Source: Cytophagaceae bacterium (GTDB lineage: Bacteria; Bacteroidota; Bacteroidia; Cytophagales; Spirosomataceae). Taken from it: a stretch of DNA of 64,000 bases. The stretch lies in NCBI GenBank assembly GCA_016722655.1, contig JADKIR010000004.1:3100001-3164000 (forward strand), given 5' to 3'. Position numbers and translations under genes: made by a program. The number at the start of each line of letters is the position of its first letter. The first letter of the stretch is position 1. The notes under the pieces are model-generated. The model did not search any database. It was not told the DNA's origin and saw only the letters and a program-made list of their open reading frames with translations. Shown here piece by piece: positions 8,215 through 14,703 of the stretch.

Positions 8215-8382
8215 TTAAATCTTTAATATAGAAAATACTTTAACAATCCATAGTATTACCCCTATCACCACCACTATATTTAGTATCTTCCTGATTTTGC
8301 TATCCATTGGTAGATAATTATTTACTAACCATAGCAGAAAACCTACGATAATGAGTGTGATCATGAAATTTAAGATTGACAT
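8215..8382 (-). CDS. small two-span membrane protein (Thivi_2564-like)
   Basis: A 55-residue ORF, ATG 8382 to TAA 8215. It has two hydrophobic helices, ILNFMITLIIVGFLLWLVN and ILNIVVVIGVILWIVKVF, joined by the loop NYLPMDSKIRK. This is the pattern I associate with Thivi_2564 family membrane proteins: W-L-V-N-x-Y-I/L-P-M-D, then K-I-L-N-I-V-V-V-I. Function is unknown; homologues usually lie among stress genes. It is probably the first gene of the unit leading into the lipoprotein, dps and mla genes. The GTGTGAAT-N25-TAAC motif was searched for upstream and not found. Confidence 0.75.
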   Translation of the reverse strand: MSILNFMITLIIVGFLLWLVNNYLPMDSKIRKILNIVVVIGVILWIVKVFSILKI

Positions 8383-8534
8383 AATTTTATAGTTTTTGTT
8401 TTAAGATAATAGAATCTAAAAAAACATCTTGAAGACTTCAATATGTTTTTAATTATCAACAGGTTGTCAAAAAAATAACCTGAGAAAGTAGAGCAAATGA
8501 TATAAATATGTTTTTGAGTTATGCATGGTATTGG

Positions 8535-8565
8535 TAAGGACTGCCCTCGTTTCGAACAGTCCTCA
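8535..8565 (-). terminator. hairpin downstream of the BON gene
   Basis: TGAGGACTG and CAGTCCTTA on the minus strand can form a 9-bp stem with one G-U pair around a 13-nt loop, just after the BON stop codon. The G-U pair exists only in the minus-strand RNA. There is no U-tract, so it may be a 3'-end stabiliser rather than an intrinsic terminator. Confidence 0.4.
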
Positions 8566-8572
8566 AATTATT

Positions 8573-9244
8573 TTACGCATATTCGTAATGAAAGGCAACT
8601 TCGATATCATTATTGACCGCCCATACTCCTGGAGCACTCCAGGCCATTCTGCCGGCTTCTTCTTTTTTGAACCATGAATCTACAGTACCTTTCAATGTAA
8701 CCCGGTGGTCCAACACCTCAACCTCAATCGGAACTTGTTTCAATAACCAATTTCTGTTAAGTGCTGACTCTATGGCCTCTTTTTCAATCCTGCTTTCCTT
8801 TTCGAGTTTTATCTGAATGTTATTGGTAACTCCTTTTACACCAATAAAGTCTTTGATACAATTTTTGGCTTCCTCTCTTTGGTAGTTCCAGTTGGTTTCG
8901 CCGTCGAGGGTAATCCAGCCGTTTTCTACTTTTACATGAATCTTATCTTTAGGCAGTTGCCAGTTCCATTTGTATGCACTTACTACTTGATTGGCTATAT
9001 CGTTATCATCATTTTTTTCCCAGTCGGTATCAAATTTCACTTTGATTTGTTCTACTACAGCCACTACACCTGCTACATATTTGGCGGCATCTTCGGCCTG
9101 AAGTTTTTTGGCGTAGTTATTTACTGTGCCAGAGAGTGTCACCACACCGTCATTTACCCGCACACCTATTTCGGCTGCATGTAATTTCGGTTCCCATTTG
9201 AGGGCATTTTGCACGTCTTTTTGAAGTTCTTCGTTAGATTTCAT
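8573..9244 (-). CDS. triple BON-domain protein
   Basis: A 223-residue protein made of three BON domains at roughly 4-70, 78-148 and 151-220. Each has the pattern D/E-x-x-VKV-x-G-V-x-L-x-G-x-V, for example IGVRNDGVVTLSGTV-like, VENGWITLDGETNW and VLDHRVTLKGTVDSWF. BON domains bind membranes or peptidoglycan-associated ligands and are common in osmotic and envelope stress proteins (OsmY type). No signal peptide follows ATG 9244 (MKSNEELQKDVQNALKWEP), so it is either cytoplasmic or exported by another route. It has its own upstream copy of the stress promoter motif, 64 bp before the ATG. Confidence 0.9.
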   Translation of the reverse strand: MKSNEELQKDVQNALKWEPKLHAAEIGVRVNDGVVTLSGTVNNYAKKLQAEDAAKYVAGVVAVVEQIKVKFDTDWEKNDDNDIANQVVSAYKWNWQLPKDKIHVKVENGWITLDGETNWNYQREEAKNCIKDFIGVKGVTNNIQIKLEKESRIEKEAIESALNRNWLLKQVPIEVEVLDHRVTLKGTVDSWFKKEEAGRMAWSAPGVWAVNNDIEVAFHYEYA

Positions 9245-9308
9245 TTTCTTATATTTTTTAGTGAAAAAATAATCACTAAGCAAAGGTGAGAAGAATGAAA
9301 TTCAGGCT

Positions 9309-9345
9309 GTTACACTTTTATGTGAACTATTTATACAATTCACAC
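9309..9345 (-). promoter_or_regulatory. stress-type promoter motif, copy B (GTGTGAAT-N25-TAAC)
   Basis: On the minus strand GTGTGAAT (9345-9338), preceded by CTAAA, is followed after exactly 25 bp by TAAC (9312-9309). The second element reads AAGTGTAAC, the most diverged of the four. It ends 64 bp before the BON ATG, nearly the distance of copy C to yceI. The region also holds TGTGAA and TTCACA half-sites 12 bp apart. Confidence 0.55.
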
Positions 9346-9429
9346 TTTAGCGTATATTTGGCAAGTCCAGGATTTTTATGAACATAGAATTTTGGATTCA
9401 AAAGCAAGAAATCAGGTAATCTTCAATGT

Positions 9430-9786
9430 TTACATTTCAATTAATTTCCAAATCCATTTAGCAGTATTAATATCTTGGATTGGAAGTTGCATGAATAAAA
9501 GGTTTAGAGCTTTCTGGCTTAGTCGCCAATCGAGGCTGATACTATGATTTTTTGCATCATAAATAAACCGCTTCTTAAAATGTCTTTCAATGTTCATTCC
9601 GGCTAATTCGCATATTTTCATTGATTTACGTAATGCAGCCTGCATTGTCTCTTCATCAATTTCCCGGAATGATATCAGATTTCGAAGTGAGTACTGACAA
9701 AATGAGGTAAGTACAGCCTCATCGAACTCAGCCAATATTTTGGGTTTTTCAATATGCCTGACAATTATATTACTTTGTATTTTCAT
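9430..9786 (-). CDS. hypothetical protein, 118 aa
   Basis: Not recognised. A soluble 118-residue protein with alternating helices. The C-terminal part (YDAKNHSISLDWRLSQKALN, then a W-I-W-K-L end) looks like a compact domain. It has two Cys residues (about 30 and 59) but no metal motif. It is the third gene after promoter copy D, 42 bp downstream of an acidic 84-residue protein. The context implies co-regulation with the stress genes; nothing in the sequence gives a reaction. Confidence 0.65.
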   Translation of the reverse strand: MKIQSNIIVRHIEKPKILAEFDEAVLTSFCQYSLRNLISFREIDEETMQAALRKSMKICELAGMNIERHFKKRFIYDAKNHSISLDWRLSQKALNLLFMQLPIQDINTAKWIWKLIEM

Positions 9787-9828
9787 GAGGATGATTGTTT
9801 AATTTATTTTTAAAAAGAAAATCCGTTT

Positions 9829-10083
9829 TTAGTCATCATGATTATCGCCACCAAGGCTGTAGTAATTATTCTCTTCATCTTCGCTGCCGATGTCTTCCTG
9901 TTTGTCGTCTAATTCAGCACCTGGCACATCTGATTCTTTTTCCTCTTGATGGTGCAGAGGCTCTTCATCAGGAATTTCATCAAGGGTTACTTTATGAGAT
10001 TTTAAAAAAATGTCTTCTTTTTCAGGATTTGGCGGGTAACCCGGAAAGAAAAGGTTTTTGATTTTAATTATTTTATTTTTCAT
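9829..10083 (-). CDS. acidic low-complexity protein, 84 aa
   Basis: Not recognised. An 84-residue protein with a short basic N-terminus (MKNKIIKIKNLFFPGYPPNP) and a long acidic tail rich in Glu, Asp and Gln (residues about 35-84). It has no signal or membrane segment and is probably disordered after residue 30. It begins 1 bp after the stop of the 130-residue gene, so the two are tightly coupled. The strong charge could mean partner binding or mimicry of nucleic acid, which is speculation. Confidence 0.6.
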   Translation of the reverse strand: MKNKIIKIKNLFFPGYPPNPEKEDIFLKSHKVTLDEIPDEEPLHHQEEKESDVPGAELDDKQEDIGSEDEENNYYSLGGDNHDD

Positions 10084-10084
10084 T

Positions 10085-10477
10085 TTAGTAAAGGTATTGT
10101 TTTGAAAAATACTCTCTTATGTAAGCATATTTCTGATTTTCAGTCATTTGGAATGATTGCTGAAGCACGATGTTAATTTTCATAAATACAGGATTATCCT
10201 TAATCGAATTGAGTAATTCTGACTTTGAAGTACCCGGACCCATTATTAGTACGCCTTCGTATTTTTTAATTTCATTAGAAATTTCCTTATAATATTCTGC
10301 TTGCAGCTGTTGTTTTTTGGTGTTCATTCCACTTTCTCCGTGAGCCAGACTTTCTTCCTTTACCTCCTGAGTAAATTTTGACAAGATGATTTTTGTACTC
10401 ATTTGTTCGATAGAATATTCTATGATGTGAGCCTCCTGATGGTCCATCCAAATGCCTAATAATGTTGATTTTATCAT
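10085..10477 (-). CDS. hypothetical protein, 130 aa, nucleotide-fold-like pattern
   Basis: Not assigned to a family with certainty. The 130-residue chain opens LLGIWMDHQEAHIIEYS, a strand pair with D and H. It continues ESLAHGESGMNTKKQQLQ, then a long helix, a VLIMGPGTSKSELLNSI segment and a final helix. The layout is reminiscent of stress proteins with an eRF1/RNase H-like fold (VLIxGPxxxKxEL), but no catalytic residue can be named. It precedes the acidic 84-residue protein by 1 bp and lies downstream of promoter copy D. Confidence 0.65.
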   Translation of the reverse strand: MIKSTLLGIWMDHQEAHIIEYSIEQMSTKIILSKFTQEVKEESLAHGESGMNTKKQQLQAEYYKEISNEIKKYEGVLIMGPGTSKSELLNSIKDNPVFMKINIVLQQSFQMTENQKYAYIREYFSKQYLY

Positions 10478-10535
10478 TGTTTTTATTGGTTAATATTGTT
10501 CTTTTTCCTATTTGTTATTTTATGGCTGTTAAAGA

Positions 10536-10632
10536 TTATATGGTTTCAAATTCCTGCTCTTCTTTAAGAATCATACCATCATAATATTTACTAATCTCAT
10601 GTCTGCCACTTCCTTATCTTTTTAGTGCTCAT
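10536..10632 (-). pseudogene. possible tiny gene with a one-base frameshift
   Basis: The ATG at 10632 opens MSTKKIRKWQT and then meets TGA. One extra base near 10600 would join it to the frame EISKYYDGMILKEEQEFETI, which stays open to the TAA at 10536. The two halves together give a plausible charged 31-residue protein. The ATG lies 47 bp after the TAAC of promoter copy D, close to the 49-66 bp seen at the other copies. That placement is the reason to record it. It could equally be a non-coding leader of the 130-residue gene. Confidence 0.3.
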
Positions 10633-10679
10633 TTCCGAAATTCTAATTTGTAAAGTTGTGAAAAGTGTGCATCCAAAAT

Positions 10680-10716
10680 GTTATATAAATGTTGTTTTAA
10701 CTTACATAATTCCCAC
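10680..10716 (-). promoter_or_regulatory. stress-type promoter motif, copy D (GTGGGAAT-N25-TAAC)
   Basis: On the minus strand GTGGGAAT (10716-10709), preceded by TAAAT, is followed after exactly 25 bp by TAAC (10683-10680), inside TTATATAAC. It lies in the 320-bp gap before the 130-residue gene. An inverted, weaker partner exists on the plus strand: GTGTGCAT 10665-10672, then 25 bp, then TAAC 10698-10701. The rest of the gap holds only the possible tiny ORF. Confidence 0.55.
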
Positions 10717-10797
10717 ATTTACTTTGCTTGCTTATCACTATTATTTAGTTTCAATGCTTGTTAAACATTTTTTCAGCCTTATTTTGAAAAAGGTTTT

Positions 10798-11223
10798 TTA
10801 CATTCTTTCCATGTACCAGCTCAACTCTTTATTGATTTTTTGTAAATGAAAAATTGCCTCAATTGCCTTATTCAATCTTACAAATGCTGTTTCACTCTTT
10901 ACTATATAATCAAATGCATGATTTTGCATACAGTTTACCGCAACCTCGATTTTGTCCTGAGCCGATAATATAATAACCGGTATATCCTGATTGTATTTTT
11001 TGATTTTTTTCAATGTTTCCAGTCCATTGATAGCACGGGTTTCAATACCATCGAGGTGATAATCAAGGATAATCACATCAGGCTTATTTCTGAGGCTTTC
11101 GAGACAAGCTTCACCTGTCAGAAATGATTCGGTTTCAAAATCTCCGTTGGAAAGAAATTCTATTTCGAGTGTTTTTAAATACATGGCGTCGTCGTCCACT
11201 AAAAATATTTTCTTTTTATTCAT
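10798..11223 (-). CDS. single-domain response regulator (receiver only)
   Basis: A 141-residue CheY-like receiver. It has the acidic pair in FLVDDDAMYLK, the phospho-acceptor Asp in VIILDYHLDG (about residue 54), the Thr/Ser switch in VIILSAQDK and the conserved Lys in YIVKSE. There is no output domain; about 20 residues follow the receiver. It overlaps the hybrid kinase gene by 8 bp, so the pair is co-expressed, and it could take phosphate from the kinase's HPt domain. Output must go through another protein. Confidence 0.9.
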   Translation of the reverse strand: MNKKKIFLVDDDAMYLKTLEIEFLSNGDFETESFLTGEACLESLRNKPDVIILDYHLDGIETRAINGLETLKKIKKYNQDIPVIILSAQDKIEVAVNCMQNHAFDYIVKSETAFVRLNKAIEAIFHLQKINKELSWYMERM

Positions 11224-13470
11224 GATTCATGATTGTTGATAAATTGCCGAGTTCTTCTTCTAATTCTATGCAGGCCTGCAGGCAAATGTTTTCCAATTTT
11301 AATACCATCTCGGGCATTTGATTTGAGATTTCTTGCTGTGAGGAAAATTCCTGAATTTTTTTGGCCATATTTTCATAGTCCCGGTCAATTCCCATAATTG
11401 AAAATGATGGGATCAACTTATGAACTGCTGATTTAAGAAGTGGCCAGTCAGACGTATGAAAGCCATTTTTCATGGATTCAATCAATGGAGGAGTCTGTTG
11501 CAAATACAGTTTTATCATTTCTGACATCAACTTCGGATTTGATTTGGTTCTTTCGAGCAAATAGCTAAGGTTTATACATTTGGTTTTTTCTTTGAGCTCT
11601 TCTTTATTTAGAATTGGTATATTTCTGCCAGGCTTTTTCACAAGGTCAGAGATTTTTTTGTAAAGGAGTTTTTCATCCACCGGTTTGGCGATGTAATCGT
11701 TCATACCCACGGCTTTACATTTTTCCAAATCCACTGTGGTCACATCGGCTGTAAGAGCCATAATCGGGACATCTAATTGGAGTACATCTCTGATATGCTT
11801 GGTAGCCTCAAATCCGTTCATTTCAGGCATTTGTAAATCCATCAAAACGATGTCATAAGTTTTTTCTTTTAATTTATTGACTGCCAGACGGCCATTGGAA
11901 ACGATGTCATTTTCAAAGCCAAAATCATCCAGTAAAGTCTTCATAAGCAGTTGATTAAGCTCAATATCTTCTACAACCAATACTTTGATTTCATTATCAT
12001 CATGCCTGATTTCGGAGATGGTTTCGATATGGATGGCTGCGGTATCAGTTTTTTTGAAATCTAAATTGAAACTAAATGTAGAACCTTCCCCGATGTTGCT
12101 TAGGACCTTAACTGTACCTCCCTGCTGCTCAACCAGTTGTTTTACAATTGCGAGGCCGAGACCTGTGCCACCATAAAGTCTTGAGGTACCGCTGGTAGCT
12201 TGCTGGAAGTTGTCGAAAATTTTACTGATTTTTTCCGGAGGAATGCCAATACCTGTGTCAGAAATGGTAAATTCTACGTTCACTTTATCAGGGAAATCTT
12301 CATTTAGCCTGACATTTACAGTGATGTTGCCAATGAGTGTAAATTTTACGGCATTGCTTACCAGATTCAAAATTATCTGATGCAACCTTACTGAGTCTCC
12401 CATCAAAACTTCCGGGATACTTTTGTCGTATTTGACGATGAGTTTGAGGTTTTTTTCTTTGATTTTAGTTTCGAAAAGATGCAGCATGGCATTGATAGAG
12501 TTGGCCATCTGGAAGGGTATTTCCTCAAAGGTCATTTTGCCGGCATCTACTTTTGCGAGGTCCAGAATATCATTTATGAGCACAATCAAGGCATCGCCGC
12601 TGACTTTTATGGCCGAAAGATACTCCCGCTGTTTTACGGTAAGATCGGTTTTTAGGACAACCTTGGTAAAACCCAGAATGGCATTCATCGGTGTCCTGAT
12701 TTCATGGCTCATATTAGATAAAAACTGCTGTTTCGACTTCACAGCGTTTTCAGCTGTATGCATGGCGTTTTCGGCCTTTTTTTGTGTTTCTTCGGCAATT
12801 TCGGTGGCGAGTTCTGCAAATACCTTGGCTTCAATAAGTTCATTTTCAATCCGTTTTTGCTCTGTTATATCTCTGGCTACCACCACTACACCCAATACTT
12901 TTTGGTGTTCATCTTTGAAAATCGAGCCATTAAACAGCACATCGGTAAGTTTATGATCTTTGATAGTAAGCGGATAATCAATCACAAGTCCTTTTGAAAA
13001 AACTTCCTTATATACTTCGCGGGCTTTTTCGGGATCAGTGAAATAATCAAAGAAATCAGTGCCGATGAGTTTTTCCCTTGATATTCCGGTTATATGAGCG
13101 GAGGCGATATTGAGATCCGTGATTTTTCCTTCAGGATTGATTGTAAAAAGGGGGTCATGGCTGGCTTCAATCAGGATTCGGGCCAGATTGGCCTGAGTAA
13201 GTTCTTCAGCACGTTTTTCTCTTTCCGAGCTCTGAAAAACAAGTTCTTCATTAGCGATGGCAAGTTCTTCTACCCATTTACTTTTTTCGTTGGTTTGTAT
13301 AACCAGCTCAGAGGTCGCCTCTTTAAGTTCAGCTTCCCTTTTTTCTTTTCCGTTTTTTGCAATGAAATCTCGCTGGTGGTTGCGATTAATTCATTTGTGA
13401 GTCGCTGGATTTCGACCTGGAGGTCATTGTTGGCAATGATCAACTCCTGAGTTTGATTACTTTTTGACAT
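11216..13470 (-). CDS. hybrid sensor histidine kinase (PAS-HisKA-HATPase-REC-HPt), frameshifted as given
   Basis: A cytoplasmic phosphorelay kinase. From ATG 13470 the first 40 or so codons form a coiled coil (NNDLQVEIQRLTNELIATTS). The frame then breaks in a run of six A (13339-13344) and continues one frame over as EAELKEATSELV. One base restored there would give 751 residues. The joined protein has a coiled coil (1-110), a PAS domain (about 115-230, ASHDPLFTINPEGKITDLN), HisKA (His in SNMSHEIRTPMNAILGF, about 256), HATPase (QIILNLVSNAVKFT, DTGIGIPPEKI, GGTGLGLAIVK), REC (VLMDLQMPEMNG) and HPt (SAVHKLIPSFSIMG). It has no membrane span. The break may be an assembly error or real. Confidence 0.85.
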
Positions 13471-13494
13471 TTTTTTTTATTAATGTAGAATTTG

Positions 13495-14073
13495 TCAGGC
13501 CTTTGCGAGATTACCAATGTCTTCAATCGGACTTCTTTTTTTGTCTTTCAGCTGTTTAAAGTGAGTAGGGGTGAGGCCCGTCACTTTTTTAAATTGGCTC
13601 GACAAATGGGCCACGCTGCTATAATTCATCTTGTAGGCAATCTCGGTAATGTTCATTTCATCATAAATGATCAATTCTTTGATTCTTTCTATCTTATGAG
13701 CAATTATAAAATGCTCAATAGTAGATCCCTGCACCTCGGAGAAAAGGTTGGCCAGGTAGGTATAGTCATGATTAAGTTTTTCACTTAAAAAGTCTGAAAA
13801 GTTAGTTTTGGGCAACTCATCAGAATAATGTACCATTTCCACTACCACATTTTTGATACGTTCAATAAGCATGGCCCTTTTGTTGTCCATGAGTTCCAGA
13901 CCGGCTTCTTTCAGAACTATTTTCAGGAGATCCATTTGCTCCGGTGTCAGTGTTTCCATTATTTCCACTACACCGAGGTCAACAATAATAAAATGTAAAC
14001 CAAGATTTTTGAGAGATTCTTTGACCAACATCTTACATCGATTACTCACCATATACTTAATGTAGAGTTTCAT
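13495..14073 (-). CDS. AraC family transcriptional regulator
   Basis: A 192-residue DNA-binding protein. The C-terminal AraC-type double helix-turn-helix spans about 90-185, with IYDEMNITEIAYKMNYSSVAHLSSQFKK and the closing VTGLTPTHFKQLK. The N-terminus (MKLYIKYMVSNRCKMLVKESL) matches a common Bacteroidota group that lacks a cupin sensor. I choose ATG 14073; a TTG at 14100 only adds nine residues over the promoter. It lies 24 bp upstream of the hybrid kinase and may be its transcriptional partner. It is also a candidate regulator of the four GTGKGAAT-N25-TAAC sites, which is inference. Confidence 0.88.
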   Translation of the reverse strand: MKLYIKYMVSNRCKMLVKESLKNLGLHFIIVDLGVVEIMETLTPEQMDLLKIVLKEAGLELMDNKRAMLIERIKNVVVEMVHYSDELPKTNFSDFLSEKLNHDYTYLANLFSEVQGSTIEHFIIAHKIERIKELIIYDEMNITEIAYKMNYSSVAHLSSQFKKVTGLTPTHFKQLKDKKRSPIEDIGNLAKA

Positions 14074-14097
14074 GGCAGATATGTTTGGTAGTTGAAT

Positions 14098-14105
14098 CAA
14101 AGCTA
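14098..14105 (-). promoter_or_regulatory. candidate -7 element for the AraC gene
   Basis: TAGCTTTG on the minus strand is a full match to the Bacteroidota -7 consensus TAnnTTTG, 24 bp before ATG 14073. No TTG is found at the usual upstream spacing. The leader would be very short. It differs clearly from the GTGKGAAT-N25-TAAC sites. Confidence 0.35.
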
Positions 14106-14213
14106 CCTATTAATAATTGCAATAGCGAGATAAAACAATTAAATAAAAAAAGGGAATAATCGCAAAAAAGCGGAATTCCAATTTTCTTGGCAATAGTTTG
14201 ATTTAGGTTTATC

Positions 14214-14221
14214 TAATTTTG
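14214..14221 (+). promoter_or_regulatory. candidate -7 element for the 127-aa gene
   Basis: TAATTTTG matches TAnnTTTG, with a TTG 24 bp upstream (spacing somewhat long) and the ATG at 14282 about 60 bp downstream. It supports independent expression of the lone plus-strand gene in this part of the window. Confidence 0.3.
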
Positions 14222-14281
14222 AAATGGAAATCCAGTTAGTAAAAATGGTTTTCTGAAATTAAGATAAAGACTTACCCCGAA

Positions 14282-14665
14282 ATGAATAACAGTTCAAACT
14301 TCATGCGAAAATCAAATTCCGGTTCACAATACGAAAGTAAACCCAGGTTGATTCGTACGATTGAAGTGATTTCCACACGGTTTTCCGGCGAAAATAAACA
14401 GTATGTTTTTTCAGCCACACAAATATTTGATAAGGGAATTTCGGAGACCCGAAATAAGGTGATAAGTAAAGCAGATGTAAAAACGCATCTTGATACCGGA
14501 AACTGGCATCAGATTACGGCCTCACATGCAGTTTTGCCGACTGAATCCAAACTTGCAGTGCAAATCATCGAGCATCTTCCGCTTAGATTTCAAAATCAAA
14601 CCATTATGACAGAGGAAATTCAGAATGATTTGGAGGGATTCTCGAAAATTGGAAGAAGAAAATGA
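14282..14665 (+). CDS. hypothetical protein, 127 aa
   Basis: Not recognised. A 127-residue basic, soluble protein with a Ser/Asn-rich disordered start (about 1-22). A core follows with two beta-like segments (RLIRTIEVISTRFS and QYVFSATQIF) and a helical C-terminal half ending in GRRK. It has no signal peptide or membrane span. It is the only plus-strand gene between 1 and 26.3 kb, transcribed divergently from araC and convergently with the GH31 gene. It may be a leftover or a lineage-specific gene. Confidence 0.6.
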   Translation: MNNSSNFMRKSNSGSQYESKPRLIRTIEVISTRFSGENKQYVFSATQIFDKGISETRNKVISKADVKTHLDTGNWHQITASHAVLPTESKLAVQIIEHLPLRFQNQTIMTEEIQNDLEGFSKIGRRK

Positions 14666-14703
14666 TACGCAATTTATTTAGATCGAATTTGAAAAGACAA
14701 AAA

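Noticed and set aside
8383..8534. A fifth GTGKGAAT-N25-TAAC site before the small membrane protein
   Set aside because: A CATAAC sequence is present but the bases 33 bp before it do not resemble GTGTGAAT.
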